A stretch of 64,000 bases of DNA, taken from the NCBI RefSeq assembly GCF_009363275.1, contig NZ_CP045324.1:992001-1056000 (forward strand), given 5' to 3'. The first letter of the stretch is position 1. Each line of letters starts with the position of its first letter. Under the pieces are notes generated by a model. The model saw only the letters and a list, made by a program, of their open reading frames with translations. It did no database searches and was not told where the DNA came from. Below are positions 25,833-35,285 of the stretch, in pieces. The stretch is from Marinobacter sp. THAF197a. Its GTDB lineage: Bacteria > Pseudomonadota > Gammaproteobacteria > Pseudomonadales > Oleiphilaceae. The translations under genes and the position numbers were made by a program.

Positions 25833-26810
25833 CTAACCGGCGTACCCAAGTTCCTTGTTGACAAGGTTGAACAGCTCGCCACCCTTGTGCCAGCGGTCAA
25901 AGTTCTCCAGGAACTGGTCCGTCAGCGACCGCTTCCAGCCGATGAAATCGCCCGCCATGTGCGCCGTCATGATCACATTATCCCGCTCCCAGAGCGGATG
26001 ATCTTCCGGTAACGGCTCCTCCTCGAACACATCGAGAGCCGCTCCGGCAATCTCACCATCGTCCAGAGCTTTGATAAGATCATCCGTCTTCACAATCGGC
26101 CCGCGGCCGATATTGATCAGCCTGGCTGACTTTTTCATCGCCGCAAACGCCTTGCTGTCGAACAGCCCTTCGGTTTGCGGTGTCAGTGGTGCGGCAATCA
26201 CCACAAAGTCCGCATGGCTCAACTGGTCATACAATTCATCGTTGCCGTGCACCGCTACAAAGTCCGGGTCTTTCTGCCGGGGCGTGCGGGCAATGCCATG
26301 GGCATGCATGCCTGCGGCGTTAACCAGTCGGCCGATCTGACGGCCGATGGAGCCGGCGCCCACTACCAGCACCTGCTTGCCTTCGGCCCGCTCTGTGTCC
26401 CGATGCTTCCACTCGTGCTTCAGTTGTAAACGGATGGACCGCGGGAAATCCTTGGCGAACATCAGAATGCTGCACAGCACATATTCCGCAATGGTCCGGT
26501 CGAAGATGCCCCGGGCATTGGTCACGGTAACGTCGCCCTTGATCAGTGCCGGGAACATGAGTGCATCGACACCGGCGCTGGTGGCGTGAATCCATTTCAA
26601 CCGGTCTGCGGTTGGCCAGGCGGCTTCCAGAGCTTCAGTCCGGAAATCGGTCACCATCATGACATCGGTGCCGGGCAGGGTGTCCCGGAGTGTCTGTTCA
26701 TCGCAGGCGAAGCGAACTTCCGCCCTGGCCTGAACGGCTTCTATGCCGGGAGGCGGTGCCTCGCCAGGCGCTGTCAGAACAGTGACAACCGGTTTGTTGG
26801 ACGCTGTCAT
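25833..26810 (-). CDS. D-2-hydroxyacid dehydrogenase
   Basis: About 325 residues from the ATG at 26810, chosen because GGAGGTGAA lies immediately upstream; a longer in-frame start would add 25 atypical residues. The NAD-binding motif VLVVGAGSIGRQIGRLVNAA is followed by the family catalytic set: an arginine in NIGRGPIV, a glutamate in DVFEEEPLPEDHPLW, and a histidine in MTAHMAG near the C terminus. It reduces a 2-oxoacid or oxidises a D-2-hydroxyacid in the cytoplasm; the substrate is not evident. Confidence 0.9.
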   Translation of the reverse strand: MTASNKPVVTVLTAPGEAPPPGIEAVQARAEVRFACDEQTLRDTLPGTDVMMVTDFRTEALEAAWPTADRLKWIHATSAGVDALMFPALIKGDVTVTNARGIFDRTIAEYVLCSILMFAKDFPRSIRLQLKHEWKHRDTERAEGKQVLVVGAGSIGRQIGRLVNAAGMHAHGIARTPRQKDPDFVAVHGNDELYDQLSHADFVVIAAPLTPQTEGLFDSKAFAAMKKSARLINIGRGPIVKTDDLIKALDDGEIAGAALDVFEEEPLPEDHPLWERDNVIMTAHMAGDFIGWKRSLTDQFLENFDRWHKGGELFNLVNKELGYAG

Positions 26811-27014
26811 TTCACCTCCGCAGGAATCGCAACGATTGGTTTTAGTCCATCGTTGTAGTCTGGTAGGCGAGTGGGTGTGGGTCAACCTGGCTTGACGGAT
26901 CCATTGCCTCGGCGGGTTTGTTCAGTCTTTAGTCCCACTGGCCTTGTACCGCTGATTTTTACTGACTAACCTGCAGGGGTAGGTCTTTATTTACCCTGTT
27001 ATCGGGAGGTGCGT

Positions 27015-28241
27015 ATGGCGGAATCCGCGAACAAGGATACCGGCGAGACCAAGCCGCGGAAAGTGAAGTACCGCAAGACCAAGGCCAGCTGGAACCCGGC
27101 CATGCAGGCCATTCCTGTTTCGGGGATTCGCCGGCTGGTGAATATGGCATCCACCATGAAGGATGTGATTCACCTGTCGATAGGGCAGCCAGACCTGCCA
27201 ACACCAAAGCATATTATTGATGCCTATATTGACGCGCTGAACGCCGGCCAAACCGGCTATACCATGGATGCCGGCCTGCCGGAACTGCTGGTGGCGCTGC
27301 GGGATTACTATGGCAAGCGCTACAACCGCAAGCTCACCCGCGACAATATTCTGGTAACAAGCGGTGCCACCGAGGCCATGTACCTGGCCATTTCGGCGAC
27401 CTCGGCGCCCGGTCGTCAGTTTATCGTGACGGACCCGTCGTTCCTGCTCTACGCACCCCTTATCCGGATGACCGGCGGCGAGGTGAAGTTTGTGCCCACC
27501 CGTGCTGAGAACAACCACCAGCTGGACCCGGATGATGTGATCCGGGCCATGGGGGCACGAACATTCGCTCTTATCCTGAATAACCCCAACAATCCGACCG
27601 GAGCGGTGTATCCCCGCAGTACCGTCGAGACGATTCTCGAGGAGTGCGCCTATCGCGGGATTCAGGTATACGCAGATGAGGTCTATGACCACCTGATCTT
27701 TGATGATGATGACTTTGCCAGCGTCCTGAACTGTTCTATGGACCTGGACAACATCATGTGCATCAGCAGCTTCTCCAAGACCTACAGCATGGCGGGTTTG
27801 CGGGTTGGTTGGGTCATCTCCAGCCAGGCGGCAATCAAGTCGCTACGGCGCTACCATATGTTTACCACCTCGGTGGCCAATACACCGTCGCAGTTTGCTG
27901 GCGTGGCTGCCCTGACGGCAGACCAGCAGTGCGTCCGCGACATGGTTGATATTTATCGCGAGCGTCGGGACAAGATTGTGGAGCTGATTGACCAGACTCC
28001 CTATCTGACCGGCTACAAGCCCGGCGGCGCGTTCTTTGCTTTTCCGGATTTACCGCCCCATGTGGATGGTTCTGATCTGGCGCTCCGGATGCTGAAGGAA
28101 ACTGGGGTATGTGTGGTGCCGGGTGACGCCTTCGGTGAGCACTGCACCAATGCCCTGCGCTTCAGTTTCTCGACGACCTGTGAGCGGATGGAAGAAGCGT
28201 TCGACCGGATCATCCCCTGGATGGCCAAGCAGCAGTTCTGA
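27015..28241 (+). CDS. Class I/II PLP-dependent aminotransferase
   Basis: About 408 residues; the ATG at 27015 is preceded by GGGAGG, and a GTG two codons earlier is an alternative. The fold type I core has TSGATEAMYLAISA, NNPNNPTGAVYP, YADEVYDHLIFD and the PLP lysine in SFSKTYSMAGLRVGW (about residue 253). The C-terminal arginine lies in LRFSFSTT. The basic N-terminal 25 residues (KPRKVKYRKTKASW) are unusual. Substrate is unknown; the sequence is close to aspartate/aromatic aminotransferase types. The CPXCG gene follows after six bases. Confidence 0.9.
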   Translation: MAESANKDTGETKPRKVKYRKTKASWNPAMQAIPVSGIRRLVNMASTMKDVIHLSIGQPDLPTPKHIIDAYIDALNAGQTGYTMDAGLPELLVALRDYYGKRYNRKLTRDNILVTSGATEAMYLAISATSAPGRQFIVTDPSFLLYAPLIRMTGGEVKFVPTRAENNHQLDPDDVIRAMGARTFALILNNPNNPTGAVYPRSTVETILEECAYRGIQVYADEVYDHLIFDDDDFASVLNCSMDLDNIMCISSFSKTYSMAGLRVGWVISSQAAIKSLRRYHMFTTSVANTPSQFAGVAALTADQQCVRDMVDIYRERRDKIVELIDQTPYLTGYKPGGAFFAFPDLPPHVDGSDLALRMLKETGVCVVPGDAFGEHCTNALRFSFSTTCERMEEAFDRIIPWMAKQQF

Positions 28242-28247
28242 GTTCGC

Positions 28248-28439
28248 ATGTCTGCGCTTGATTCAGTGCTCGTTCAATGCCCTTACTGCTGGGAGACGCT
28301 GGAAATCAGCGTCGACCCCTCGGTGGCTGAACAGGAGTATGTCGAGGATTGCCAGGTGTGCTGTCAGCCCATCGTGCTGACCGTAACGTTTGATGAACGG
28401 CTGACTCCAACCGTGCAGGCCCGTGCTGAGAACGACTGA
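28248..28439 (+). CDS. CPXCG motif-containing zinc-ribbon protein
   Basis: Encodes 63 residues. Two cysteine pairs (CPYC near residue 11 and CQVC near 36) form a probable zinc ribbon; the family is usually called CPXCG motif-containing cysteine-rich protein and has no assigned function. The rest is acidic. It follows the aminotransferase by six bases and is probably cotranscribed. Confidence 0.88.
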   Translation: MSALDSVLVQCPYCWETLEISVDPSVAEQEYVEDCQVCCQPIVLTVTFDERLTPTVQARAEND

Positions 28440-28524
28440 CTCCCTCACCAATCGTTAATCAACACGGCTTGCGTGGAAGGCATGCCTGCCGCAGGATAGG
28501 GGGCTCGGTTTCAGAGGAAGAAAA

Positions 28525-29097
28525 ATGAAAACATTCATGCAGGTTCGGGTCTGGTTCCCGGTTCTGGTGCTGGCAGTACTGGCCAGTGGTTGTGCGAGCA
28601 TTTCACCTTATGCCATCTCCGAGGGCGAGATTGAGCGGCATCTCAAGCGGGCCGTGGCCGACTATGATCGGCAGCATTTGCAGAGTGGATCGCCGCTCAG
28701 CCTGAGTCTTAGTGATGCAGATATTACCCTGGGGCCGGATGGTCGCGATGTCGCGGTGATTGATCTTCGGGGGCAGGTGGCTTTGAACGCACTGATGGCC
28801 AAGCTGCCGGTGGACCTGGCGCTCAAGGTTGAAGGTGCACCAGTGTACGACAGTCAGGAAAAAGCGGTGTACATCCGCCGGCTCCAGCTTCTGGAGAGCT
28901 CCATTGATTCACCCTTTTTCAAGGGCGACCTGGCGCCGGTCACGGACAACGTGATGCGGGTGGTGGCCCAGATGCTGGAAACCATGCCGGTGTATCGCCT
29001 CAATGAGGAAGACTTTGCCCAGCGGATGCTGGGCATTGTGCCCGTGGATATCCGTGTTGCCCCCGGGCGCCTGGAGTTTGTCACCGCCGACAGATAA
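28525..29097 (+). CDS. DUF1439 family lipoprotein
   Basis: Encodes 190 residues. A lipoprotein signal peptide ends in the lipobox LASGC near residue 24, so the mature protein is lipid-anchored in the envelope. The body (ISEGEIERHLKRAVADYD, then ITLGPDGRDVAVIDLRGQVA) resembles DUF1439/YceB-type lipid-binding-like domains. The start has GAGGAAG upstream. A bidirectional terminator separates it from the convergent aminotransferase gene. Confidence 0.88.
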   Translation: MKTFMQVRVWFPVLVLAVLASGCASISPYAISEGEIERHLKRAVADYDRQHLQSGSPLSLSLSDADITLGPDGRDVAVIDLRGQVALNALMAKLPVDLALKVEGAPVYDSQEKAVYIRRLQLLESSIDSPFFKGDLAPVTDNVMRVVAQMLETMPVYRLNEEDFAQRMLGIVPVDIRVAPGRLEFVTADR

Positions 29098-29129
29098 TAC
29101 CGCCGTGGTTCCAGGATAGGCTCTGTGAG

Positions 29130-29163
29130 AAAGGCCGGATGATGGATATCATCCGGCCTTTTT
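29130..29163. terminator. Bidirectional terminator
   Basis: A perfect 14 bp stem (AAAGGCCGGATGAT with its complement) has a GGAT loop. It is flanked by A-rich and T-rich sides and lies between convergent genes, so it can serve both strands. Confidence 0.93.
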
Positions 29164-29181
29164 CGTTTCATGAAATGGGGC

Positions 29182-30441
29182 TCAGGCGGTGGCTTTCAGG
29201 GCCTCCTCGAAGATGCCGGTCGCTTCATCAATCTGGTTCTGGGTGACGATCAGTGGCGGCAGCCATCGGACGATTTCCTGGTAAGGCCCGCAGCGAAGCA
29301 TCAGTAATCCCCGGTTTTCGCATTCCTTGAGGATCTTGCCGGCCCGTTCGCCATCGGGGCAGTCGCCCCGGCGCATTTCAACTCCGACCATCAGGCCTTT
29401 GCCCCGGACATCGGCCATCTCCGGATAATCCTTTTTCAGGGCATGCAAATTGTCCCACAGGCGTTTACCCATGCGGTCTGCGTTTTCCACGAGGCCCTCT
29501 TCGCGAATGACGTCGATGGTAGCAATAGCTGCCGCCGCAGCCACGGCGTTGCCTCCGTAGGTGCCACCCTGTGAACCGGGCCAGCCTTTGGACATGGTTT
29601 CCTCGGAAGCCGCCAGGGCAGAGATCGGGAAGCCGCTGGCCAGGCCTTTGGCGATCATGATGGCATCCGGGGTTACGCCAAAGTGTTCATGGGCCCAGAA
29701 CTTCCCGCTGCGGCCGAAGCCGGCCTGCACTTCATCGAACACCAGCATGATGCCGTGTTTGTCGCAGCGTTCCCGAAGGCCCTTCAGGAAGCGGGCGTTG
29801 GCGGGTACGTAGCCGCCTTCACCCTGAACCGGCTCAATCAGCATGGCGGCGGTTTCCTTGGGGGCCGAATAAGTTACGAAGATTCTGTCCAGCTCCCGCA
29901 GGCAGAAGTCGGTGGCTTCGTCCAGGCTCCAGCCATAGTGAAAAGCGTGTGGAAAGGGGGCAACCACAACGCCACCCATCATCGGGCTGACACCGGCCCG
30001 CAGGGCAACGCTGGAGGTGGTCATGGACAATGACCCCATGGTGCGGCCGTGGAAGCCGCCATGGAATACAATCACGTTGGGGCGTCCGGTGGCCTGGCGA
30101 ACCAGGCGAACCGCGCCCTCGGCCACCTCGGTGCCGGAGTTGGAGAAGAAAAAGGCATTCAGAGGGTCTGGTGTCAGCTCTCCGAGTTTTTCCGCCAGTT
30201 CCGGCAGCCTGGGGTTCATTACCGTGGTGGCCTGGGCGTGAATCATGGTAGCCACCTGTTTTTGGGCTGCGGCCACCACTTTCGGGTGGCAGTGGCCGGT
30301 GCTGGTGACACCGATGCCGGAGGTGAAATCCAGATACCGACGGCCCTCGGGGTCAATAATATAGGCGCCTTCGCCTTTGGCGGCAGTAATGCCGGTAGCC
30401 TGCTTGAGCAGGGGAGACAGTTTGCCTTTATGGTCGGTCAT
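29182..30441 (-). CDS. Class III aminotransferase (GabT-like)
   Basis: About 419 residues from the ATG at 30441, which has GGGAGG five bases upstream; a GTG two codons earlier is possible. Class III signatures are FFFSNSGTEVAEGAVRLVRQ, FHGGFHGRTMGS, LVFDEVQAGFGRSGKFWAHE and the PLP lysine in IMIAKGLASGFPISA. It probably transfers the omega-amino group of GABA, beta-alanine or a related amine to 2-oxoglutarate or pyruvate. It is followed by nothing on its strand until the terminator; the isocitrate/malate-type dehydrogenase gene lies 43 bp upstream and is probably in the same operon. Confidence 0.9.
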   Translation of the reverse strand: MTDHKGKLSPLLKQATGITAAKGEGAYIIDPEGRRYLDFTSGIGVTSTGHCHPKVVAAAQKQVATMIHAQATTVMNPRLPELAEKLGELTPDPLNAFFFSNSGTEVAEGAVRLVRQATGRPNVIVFHGGFHGRTMGSLSMTTSSVALRAGVSPMMGGVVVAPFPHAFHYGWSLDEATDFCLRELDRIFVTYSAPKETAAMLIEPVQGEGGYVPANARFLKGLRERCDKHGIMLVFDEVQAGFGRSGKFWAHEHFGVTPDAIMIAKGLASGFPISALAASEETMSKGWPGSQGGTYGGNAVAAAAAIATIDVIREEGLVENADRMGKRLWDNLHALKKDYPEMADVRGKGLMVGVEMRRGDCPDGERAGKILKECENRGLLMLRCGPYQEIVRWLPPLIVTQNQIDEATGIFEEALKATA

Positions 30442-30484
30442 GGGCACCTCCCGAAGTGAATGAAATACCTCTTTAGCAGACTAG

Positions 30485-31639
30485 TCAGGCCTGCAGGCGT
30501 TTACAAATGGCATCGCCAATCTGGCTGGTCGCCCGTTGCTGGTTACCCTGTTCGGCAAGGTCAGCGGCTACTGCGTCGAACAGCTCCTTCCCGGCCTGTG
30601 CCAGTTTGGGGTCTTTGCGGCCAAGCCAATCGAGCATACGCGCCGTGGTAAACAGCATGGCGGTGGGGTCTGCAATACCCTGGCCGGCAATATCCGGTGC
30701 ACTGCCATGGGTGGGCTCGAACATGGACGGCATATTCGGGTCGGTCGGGTTGAGGTTGCAGGAGGGAGCAACGCCCATGCCGCCAGACAGGACGGCTGCC
30801 AGGTCGGTCAGGATATCGCCCTGCAGGTTGCTGGCCACCACCACATCAAAGGCCCAGGGGCACTGAACAAACTTCATGCAGGCGGCATCTACGAGTTCGT
30901 GGTGGGTGGCCACGTCGGGAAAGTCGTGGCTGACTTCCTCAAAGACTTCGGTGTACATGTCACCCCAGTAACGCAAGGCATTGCGCTTGGTCACCAGGCA
31001 AACCTGGCTTTCACAGCTTCGGCCATCCAGTGTGCGGAAGGCGCGGGTACGGCCTTCCTGCACCCGCTCACCGGCACGCTTGCGGGCCTGCTCAAAGCCG
31101 TAACGGATGATTCGTTCGGTGGCCCGGCGGGTAAAAACCTCCATCTGGGTGGCCACTTCATCTGGCTTGCCCGGGCGCAGTCGCCCGCCCTGACTGACGT
31201 ACTCGCCTTCACTGTTCTCGCGGATCACCAGCATATCGATGTCCTTGGCGCGATCATCTTTCAGGTACTGCCTTGCACCCGGCAACAGGCGCGCGGGGCG
31301 TTCACACACCCACTGGTCGAAACCTTTACGCATGTCCAGCAGGGGAGCCAGTGAAATGCTGTCTGGCAGGAGGTACCGGTTGGTGTCGTCCATAGGGCCG
31401 GGATCGCCCAGGGCGCCCAGCAGGATGGCGTCATAGGCCTTTAGCTGGGCAAGCGCGTCTGCCGGCCAGGATTCGCCGTATTCTTCGTGCCAGGCATGTG
31501 ATGGCCAGGGGAACCGGGTCCATTCCAGTGCCAGCTTGTGCTTCGCGCGCAGGGTCTCCAGACAGCGGACAGCTTCGGCGACAACTTCCGGACCGATGCC
31601 GTCTCCGGGGGTAACTGCGATGCGAGTGGTCTGGGCCAT
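30485..31639 (-). CDS. Isocitrate/isopropylmalate dehydrogenase family protein (tartrate/D-malate type)
   Basis: About 384 residues from the ATG at 31639, with GGAGG seven bases upstream; a longer in-frame start would add 15 residues. The family N-terminal motif is AVTPGDGIGPEVVAEAV. Other marks are VIRENSEGEYVSQGGRL near residue 140 and the metal/NAD-site block SNLQGDILTDLAAVLSGGMG with FEPTHGSAPDIAGQGIADP. The ENSEGEY loop favours tartrate or D-malate dehydrogenase over LeuB or Icd. It would carry out NAD-dependent oxidative decarboxylation. It is the first gene of a pair with the class III aminotransferase. Confidence 0.87.
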   Translation of the reverse strand: MAQTTRIAVTPGDGIGPEVVAEAVRCLETLRAKHKLALEWTRFPWPSHAWHEEYGESWPADALAQLKAYDAILLGALGDPGPMDDTNRYLLPDSISLAPLLDMRKGFDQWVCERPARLLPGARQYLKDDRAKDIDMLVIRENSEGEYVSQGGRLRPGKPDEVATQMEVFTRRATERIIRYGFEQARKRAGERVQEGRTRAFRTLDGRSCESQVCLVTKRNALRYWGDMYTEVFEEVSHDFPDVATHHELVDAACMKFVQCPWAFDVVVASNLQGDILTDLAAVLSGGMGVAPSCNLNPTDPNMPSMFEPTHGSAPDIAGQGIADPTAMLFTTARMLDWLGRKDPKLAQAGKELFDAVAADLAEQGNQQRATSQIGDAICKRLQA

Positions 31640-31837
31640 TCCCGAGCCTCCTAACGTGCGGTGTTTGCGGGTTCTGAACAACAACCCCAGTGTAGTCCTC
31701 GGGCTGGCAGATGCCAGTGGTGGTGGCTTTAATTAATTGACGAAGTTTTACGACCTGTCGGTTGATAGCTATAGTGGAAACTGATTGATTCTTTTAAGCT
31801 TCCAGCGACATGTATCTGTTTTTGTTCCGGAGCCCGT

Positions 31838-32602
31838 GTGAATAAACCCGAAGTGCTATTTGATGAGTCACATTGTGAGCAGTGTGCCTGTGGGAGCGGT
31901 CTGGATTTTGCGTTCAGTTTTGCCTTCCAGCCCATTGTGGATGCGGACAACAAAACAGTGTTTGCCTATGAGGCGCTGGTGCGCGGCCCCGAAGGAGAGG
32001 GCGCCATGTCGGTGCTGTCCAGGGTCAATGAAAACAACCGATATGCGTTTGACCAGATTTGCCGGGTCAAAGCGGTCAAGCTGGCAGCCCGGCTCGACAT
32101 GCAACCGCTACTCAGCATCAACTTCATGCCGAACGCGGTGTACAAGGCTGAATATTGCATACGGACCACTCTGGCGGCGGCGGAAACCTACAACTTTGAT
32201 ACCCGGAAAATCATCTTCGAGATGATTGAAAACGAGGATCTCAGTTCCGTAGAGCATCTGTCCTCCATCATCGAGGCGTACCAATCGATGGGGTTCAGCA
32301 CTGCAATTGACGATTTCGGGGCCGGTTACTCCCGCTACAACATCATGATGCTGAGCCCGCCGGATCTCCTGAAACTGGATATGGCGCTGGTGCGGAATAT
32401 TCATGACGATTCCAATAAACAGGCGGTTGTGCTTGGAATCATCACCATGATGCGCCATCTTGGTGGTCGGATTATCGCGGAAGGCGTAGAAACCAAAGAG
32501 GAATACTTCTGGCTGCGCTCCCAGGGAATTGCGCTCTATCAGGGCTACCTGTTCGCCAAACCGGGGTTTGAGTGCCTGCCAGAGCCCGTGTTCCCGGACT
32601 GA
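31838..32602 (+). CDS. EAL domain cyclic-di-GMP phosphodiesterase
   Basis: Encodes 254 residues from a GTG start with GGAG upstream. A stand-alone EAL domain has the active-site motifs YEALVRGPEGEG, INFMPNAVY (metal Asn), FEMIENEDL and DDFGAGYSRYNIMMLSPPD, then LLKLDMALVRNI and the lysine/glutamate later on. The catalytic residues look intact, so hydrolysis of c-di-GMP is expected. The N terminus has a short cysteine cluster (CEQCACGSG near residue 10) that could bind a metal. A small membrane protein gene follows after 25 bases. Confidence 0.9.
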   Translation: MNKPEVLFDESHCEQCACGSGLDFAFSFAFQPIVDADNKTVFAYEALVRGPEGEGAMSVLSRVNENNRYAFDQICRVKAVKLAARLDMQPLLSINFMPNAVYKAEYCIRTTLAAAETYNFDTRKIIFEMIENEDLSSVEHLSSIIEAYQSMGFSTAIDDFGAGYSRYNIMMLSPPDLLKLDMALVRNIHDDSNKQAVVLGIITMMRHLGGRIIAEGVETKEEYFWLRSQGIALYQGYLFAKPGFECLPEPVFPD

Positions 32603-32627
32603 CCACCTAAACGTAAAGGATAACTCA

Positions 32628-32984
32628 GTGCTGTACCGGATTATTACGCTTGTTGGCGGCCTGGTCTTTGTGGTTGCCCTGTTTGCCCTGCTGTGGTTCT
32701 TCTGTAAGAAGTTTCTGGAGCACCATGGTGTCAAAGAGCAGAGTTCGGATCGGGCCATGGTGCTGGCTACCTGGACCTTTGCCGGCATCGCAGTTGGCCT
32801 GGTGTTTGCTGTCGTGGGCTCGTTTGTGCTCGGCCCCTGGGCTTTCTATCGAACCTTGAGGGGCCACGACGTGCCAGTGTCAGACGCCGCCGCAATCTGG
32901 TGGGGTTTTGGAATTGTAGTGCTTTCCCTGGGCATTACCGCTGCCGGTTTCTTTGGCTTCCTTGCCCTGGTAGGCGCCTACTGA
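32628..32984 (+). CDS. Small three-helix membrane protein
   Basis: About 118 residues from a GTG with AAAGGA upstream; a longer in-frame ATG inside the EAL gene is unlikely. Three hydrophobic helices are apparent, near residues 3-24 (IITLVGGLVFVVALFALLWF), 45-70 and 88-115. I recognise no family. It follows the EAL gene by 25 bases, so a membrane partner for c-di-GMP signalling is possible but unproven. Its last seven bases overlap the convergent LysR gene. Confidence 0.75.
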   Translation: MLYRIITLVGGLVFVVALFALLWFFCKKFLEHHGVKEQSSDRAMVLATWTFAGIAVGLVFAVVGSFVLGPWAFYRTLRGHDVPVSDAAAIWWGFGIVVLSLGITAAGFFGFLALVGAY

Positions 32985-33880
32985 TGTTGTGGCAGGCTGC
33001 GTAGCAGGTCCCGAAACCACACCAGCGCAGGCTCCCGCTCATACGCCCTGTGCCAGTATAGGTGCACATCGATGGAGGGCATCTGTGCGGGCGGGCTCAT
33101 CACTTCTATTTCACTGCGTTCGGCAATAATCCGGGCGTAGGTTTCCGGCATAGTCAACAACAGGTCGGAATTCTCCACCACCCGGCAGGCAGCATAGTAG
33201 TGCTGGCAGCGTAGCCTTATGCTGCGCTGTACGCCGTGCCGGGACAGCTCAAAGTCCTCGATGCCCGGACCCTCGGTACGGGACGAAACCAGTACATGTT
33301 TTGCCTTCAGGTACGCCGGCATATCCAGCCCGTCTTTAATGGCTGGGTGCCCCTTGCGCGCCAACACCACCAGGCGGTCCTGCCGAAGCAGTTCGTGGCT
33401 GGTCTGGTTACTGACCGGCAGCAATACATCAATGGCGAAATCCAGTTTGCCGGCGGCTAACTGGGTTTCCATATCCCGCCTTGGTATCCGCTGGGAGACA
33501 ATCTCCATGTCCGGGTAGGGTGCCAGCTTGCCCATCAACTGCGGCAGAAAGGTTGATTCCAGCACATCCCGCAACCCCAGGGTGTAAGTCTTGCGCTGAC
33601 TGGCCGGGTCAAAGGCATGGAACTGGTTTACCGCGCTCTGCACCTGATTCAGTCCCGGCCGCATGGACTCCAGAAACCTGCGTGCTAACGGAGTGGGCAC
33701 CATCTGGTTGCCCTGGCGGGTAAACAATGGGTCATCAAAGTGATCCCGCAGCCGCGCCAGGGAATGGCTCACCGCTGGCTGTGTCAGGTGCAGCGCCCTG
33801 GCGGCGCGGGTCAGGCTGCCCTCCCGATAAATGGTATCGAAAACATGCAGCAGGTTGAGGTCCAGTCGATTCAGGGCCAT
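32978..33880 (-). CDS. LysR-family transcriptional regulator
   Basis: Encodes 300 residues with the N-terminal winged helix (LNLLHVFDTIYREGSLTRAA, then LTQPAVSHSLARLRDHFDDP) and a LysR substrate-binding domain. It is divergently arranged with the acyl-CoA dehydrogenase gene, 147 bp apart, so it probably controls the acyl-CoA dehydrogenase cluster and itself. The effector is unknown; an acyl-CoA or hydroxy acid would fit the neighbourhood. Confidence 0.92.
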   Translation of the reverse strand: MALNRLDLNLLHVFDTIYREGSLTRAARALHLTQPAVSHSLARLRDHFDDPLFTRQGNQMVPTPLARRFLESMRPGLNQVQSAVNQFHAFDPASQRKTYTLGLRDVLESTFLPQLMGKLAPYPDMEIVSQRIPRRDMETQLAAGKLDFAIDVLLPVSNQTSHELLRQDRLVVLARKGHPAIKDGLDMPAYLKAKHVLVSSRTEGPGIEDFELSRHGVQRSIRLRCQHYYAACRVVENSDLLLTMPETYARIIAERSEIEVMSPPAQMPSIDVHLYWHRAYEREPALVWFRDLLRSLPQHQ

Positions 33881-34027
33881 GAGACGCGTCCGGTTCCGGA
33901 ATAAGTAAGGGTAATGATAAACGATAAGAACAATTCAGTCGCGTAATAGCGCGTTGGCTCCTAGACTGTTTTCCATCTGAACAAAAGTGCGCCCCGGTTG
34001 GGGCAGGTAAGCGCGAGGAGCTGCACC

Positions 34028-35239
34028 ATGGATTTCAATATTTCCGAGAAAGGCCAGGATTACCTCAAACGCGTGAAACAGTTCATGCGTGACGAGATCT
34101 TTCCCATTGAAGAGCAGTACCACAAGGAGCTTGCCTCCCTGGAAAACCGCTGGGTGGTGTTGCCGATCATCAAAGAACTGAAAGAAAAAGCCAAGGCCCA
34201 GGGCCTGTGGAACATGTTTTTCCCGGACGACAAATACGGCTGTGGCCTGCTGAACTCCGACTATGCCCTGATTGCCGAAGAAACCGGTCGCAGCTTCATT
34301 GCCCCGGAAATCTTTAACTGCAATGCGCCAGACACCGGCAACATGGAAGTGCTGATCCACTACGGCTCGGAAGAGCAGAAAGCCGAGTGGCTGCCAAAAT
34401 TGATGAGCGGCGAAATCCGCTCCGCCTTCTGCATGACCGAACCGGCGGTTGCCTCCTCCGACGCCACTAACATGGAAGCTACCGCGATGGTTGAAGGTGA
34501 CGAAGTGGTGCTCAATGGCCGTAAATGGTGGAGCACCGGCATTGGCCACCCGGACTGTAAAGTCGGCATTTTCATGGGCGTGACCGACCCGGACGCACAG
34601 AAACACCGCAGGCACTCCATGGTGTTGGTGCCGCTGGACACCCCTGGCATCACCATCGAGCGCATGCTGCCAGTCTTCGGCGCCTACGATGAGCCATATG
34701 GCCATGGCCAGGTACTGTTCGACAACGTACGCCTGCCCAAGAGCGCCATCATCGCCGGCCCTGGCCGTGGCTTCGAAATCGCCCAGGGCCGTTTGGGGCC
34801 GGGCCGCGTGCACCACTGCATGCGTGCCATCGGTGCCGCTGAGCGCACTCTTGAGTTAATGATCAAGCGCGCCATGACCCGCGAAGCCTTCGGCCGGCCC
34901 ATCGCCAAGTTGGGTGGCAACCCGGATGTCATCGCCAATGCCCGCATGAACATTGAGCAGGCTCGACTGTTGACGTTGAAGTGTGCCTGGGCGTTGGATA
35001 CCAAGGGCATTATGGGGGCGTTACAGGAGGTCTCCATGATCAAGGCGGTGGTGCCGGCGATGTTGCAGCAGATTGTGGATGATGCGATTCAGATTCACGG
35101 TGGTGCCGGGGTTAGCGACGATGATTTCCCGCTGACGGCATTGTTCGGTTACGCTCGGGTTCTGCGGTTGGCCGACGGTCCCGACGAAGTGCATCGGGCC
35201 ATGGTGGCTCGCCTGGAGCTTCGGAAGTATAAGTCCTGA
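34028..35239 (+). CDS. Acyl-CoA dehydrogenase, ACAD10/ACAD11-like
   Basis: About 403 residues from the ATG with GAGGAG upstream. The FAD-dependent family marks are FCMTEPAVASSDATNM near residue 137, RKWWSTGIGHPDCK near 160 and AFGRPIAKLGG near 290. The segments APDTGNMEVLIHYG, GPGRVHHCMRAIGAAERTLE and ADGPDEVH are what I expect of the ACAD10/11 and LvaC-like branch, not short-chain fatty acid enzymes. In this branch the enzyme acts on 4-phospho-acyl-CoA made by an APH-type kinase; such a kinase is encoded two genes downstream. Confidence 0.9.
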   Translation: MDFNISEKGQDYLKRVKQFMRDEIFPIEEQYHKELASLENRWVVLPIIKELKEKAKAQGLWNMFFPDDKYGCGLLNSDYALIAEETGRSFIAPEIFNCNAPDTGNMEVLIHYGSEEQKAEWLPKLMSGEIRSAFCMTEPAVASSDATNMEATAMVEGDEVVLNGRKWWSTGIGHPDCKVGIFMGVTDPDAQKHRRHSMVLVPLDTPGITIERMLPVFGAYDEPYGHGQVLFDNVRLPKSAIIAGPGRGFEIAQGRLGPGRVHHCMRAIGAAERTLELMIKRAMTREAFGRPIAKLGGNPDVIANARMNIEQARLLTLKCAWALDTKGIMGALQEVSMIKAVVPAMLQQIVDDAIQIHGGAGVSDDDFPLTALFGYARVLRLADGPDEVHRAMVARLELRKYKS

Positions 35240-35285
35240 TTTTTGGATTGGGTGCTTTGGTTCGCCTGGCCTCTTGATTGGGCGT

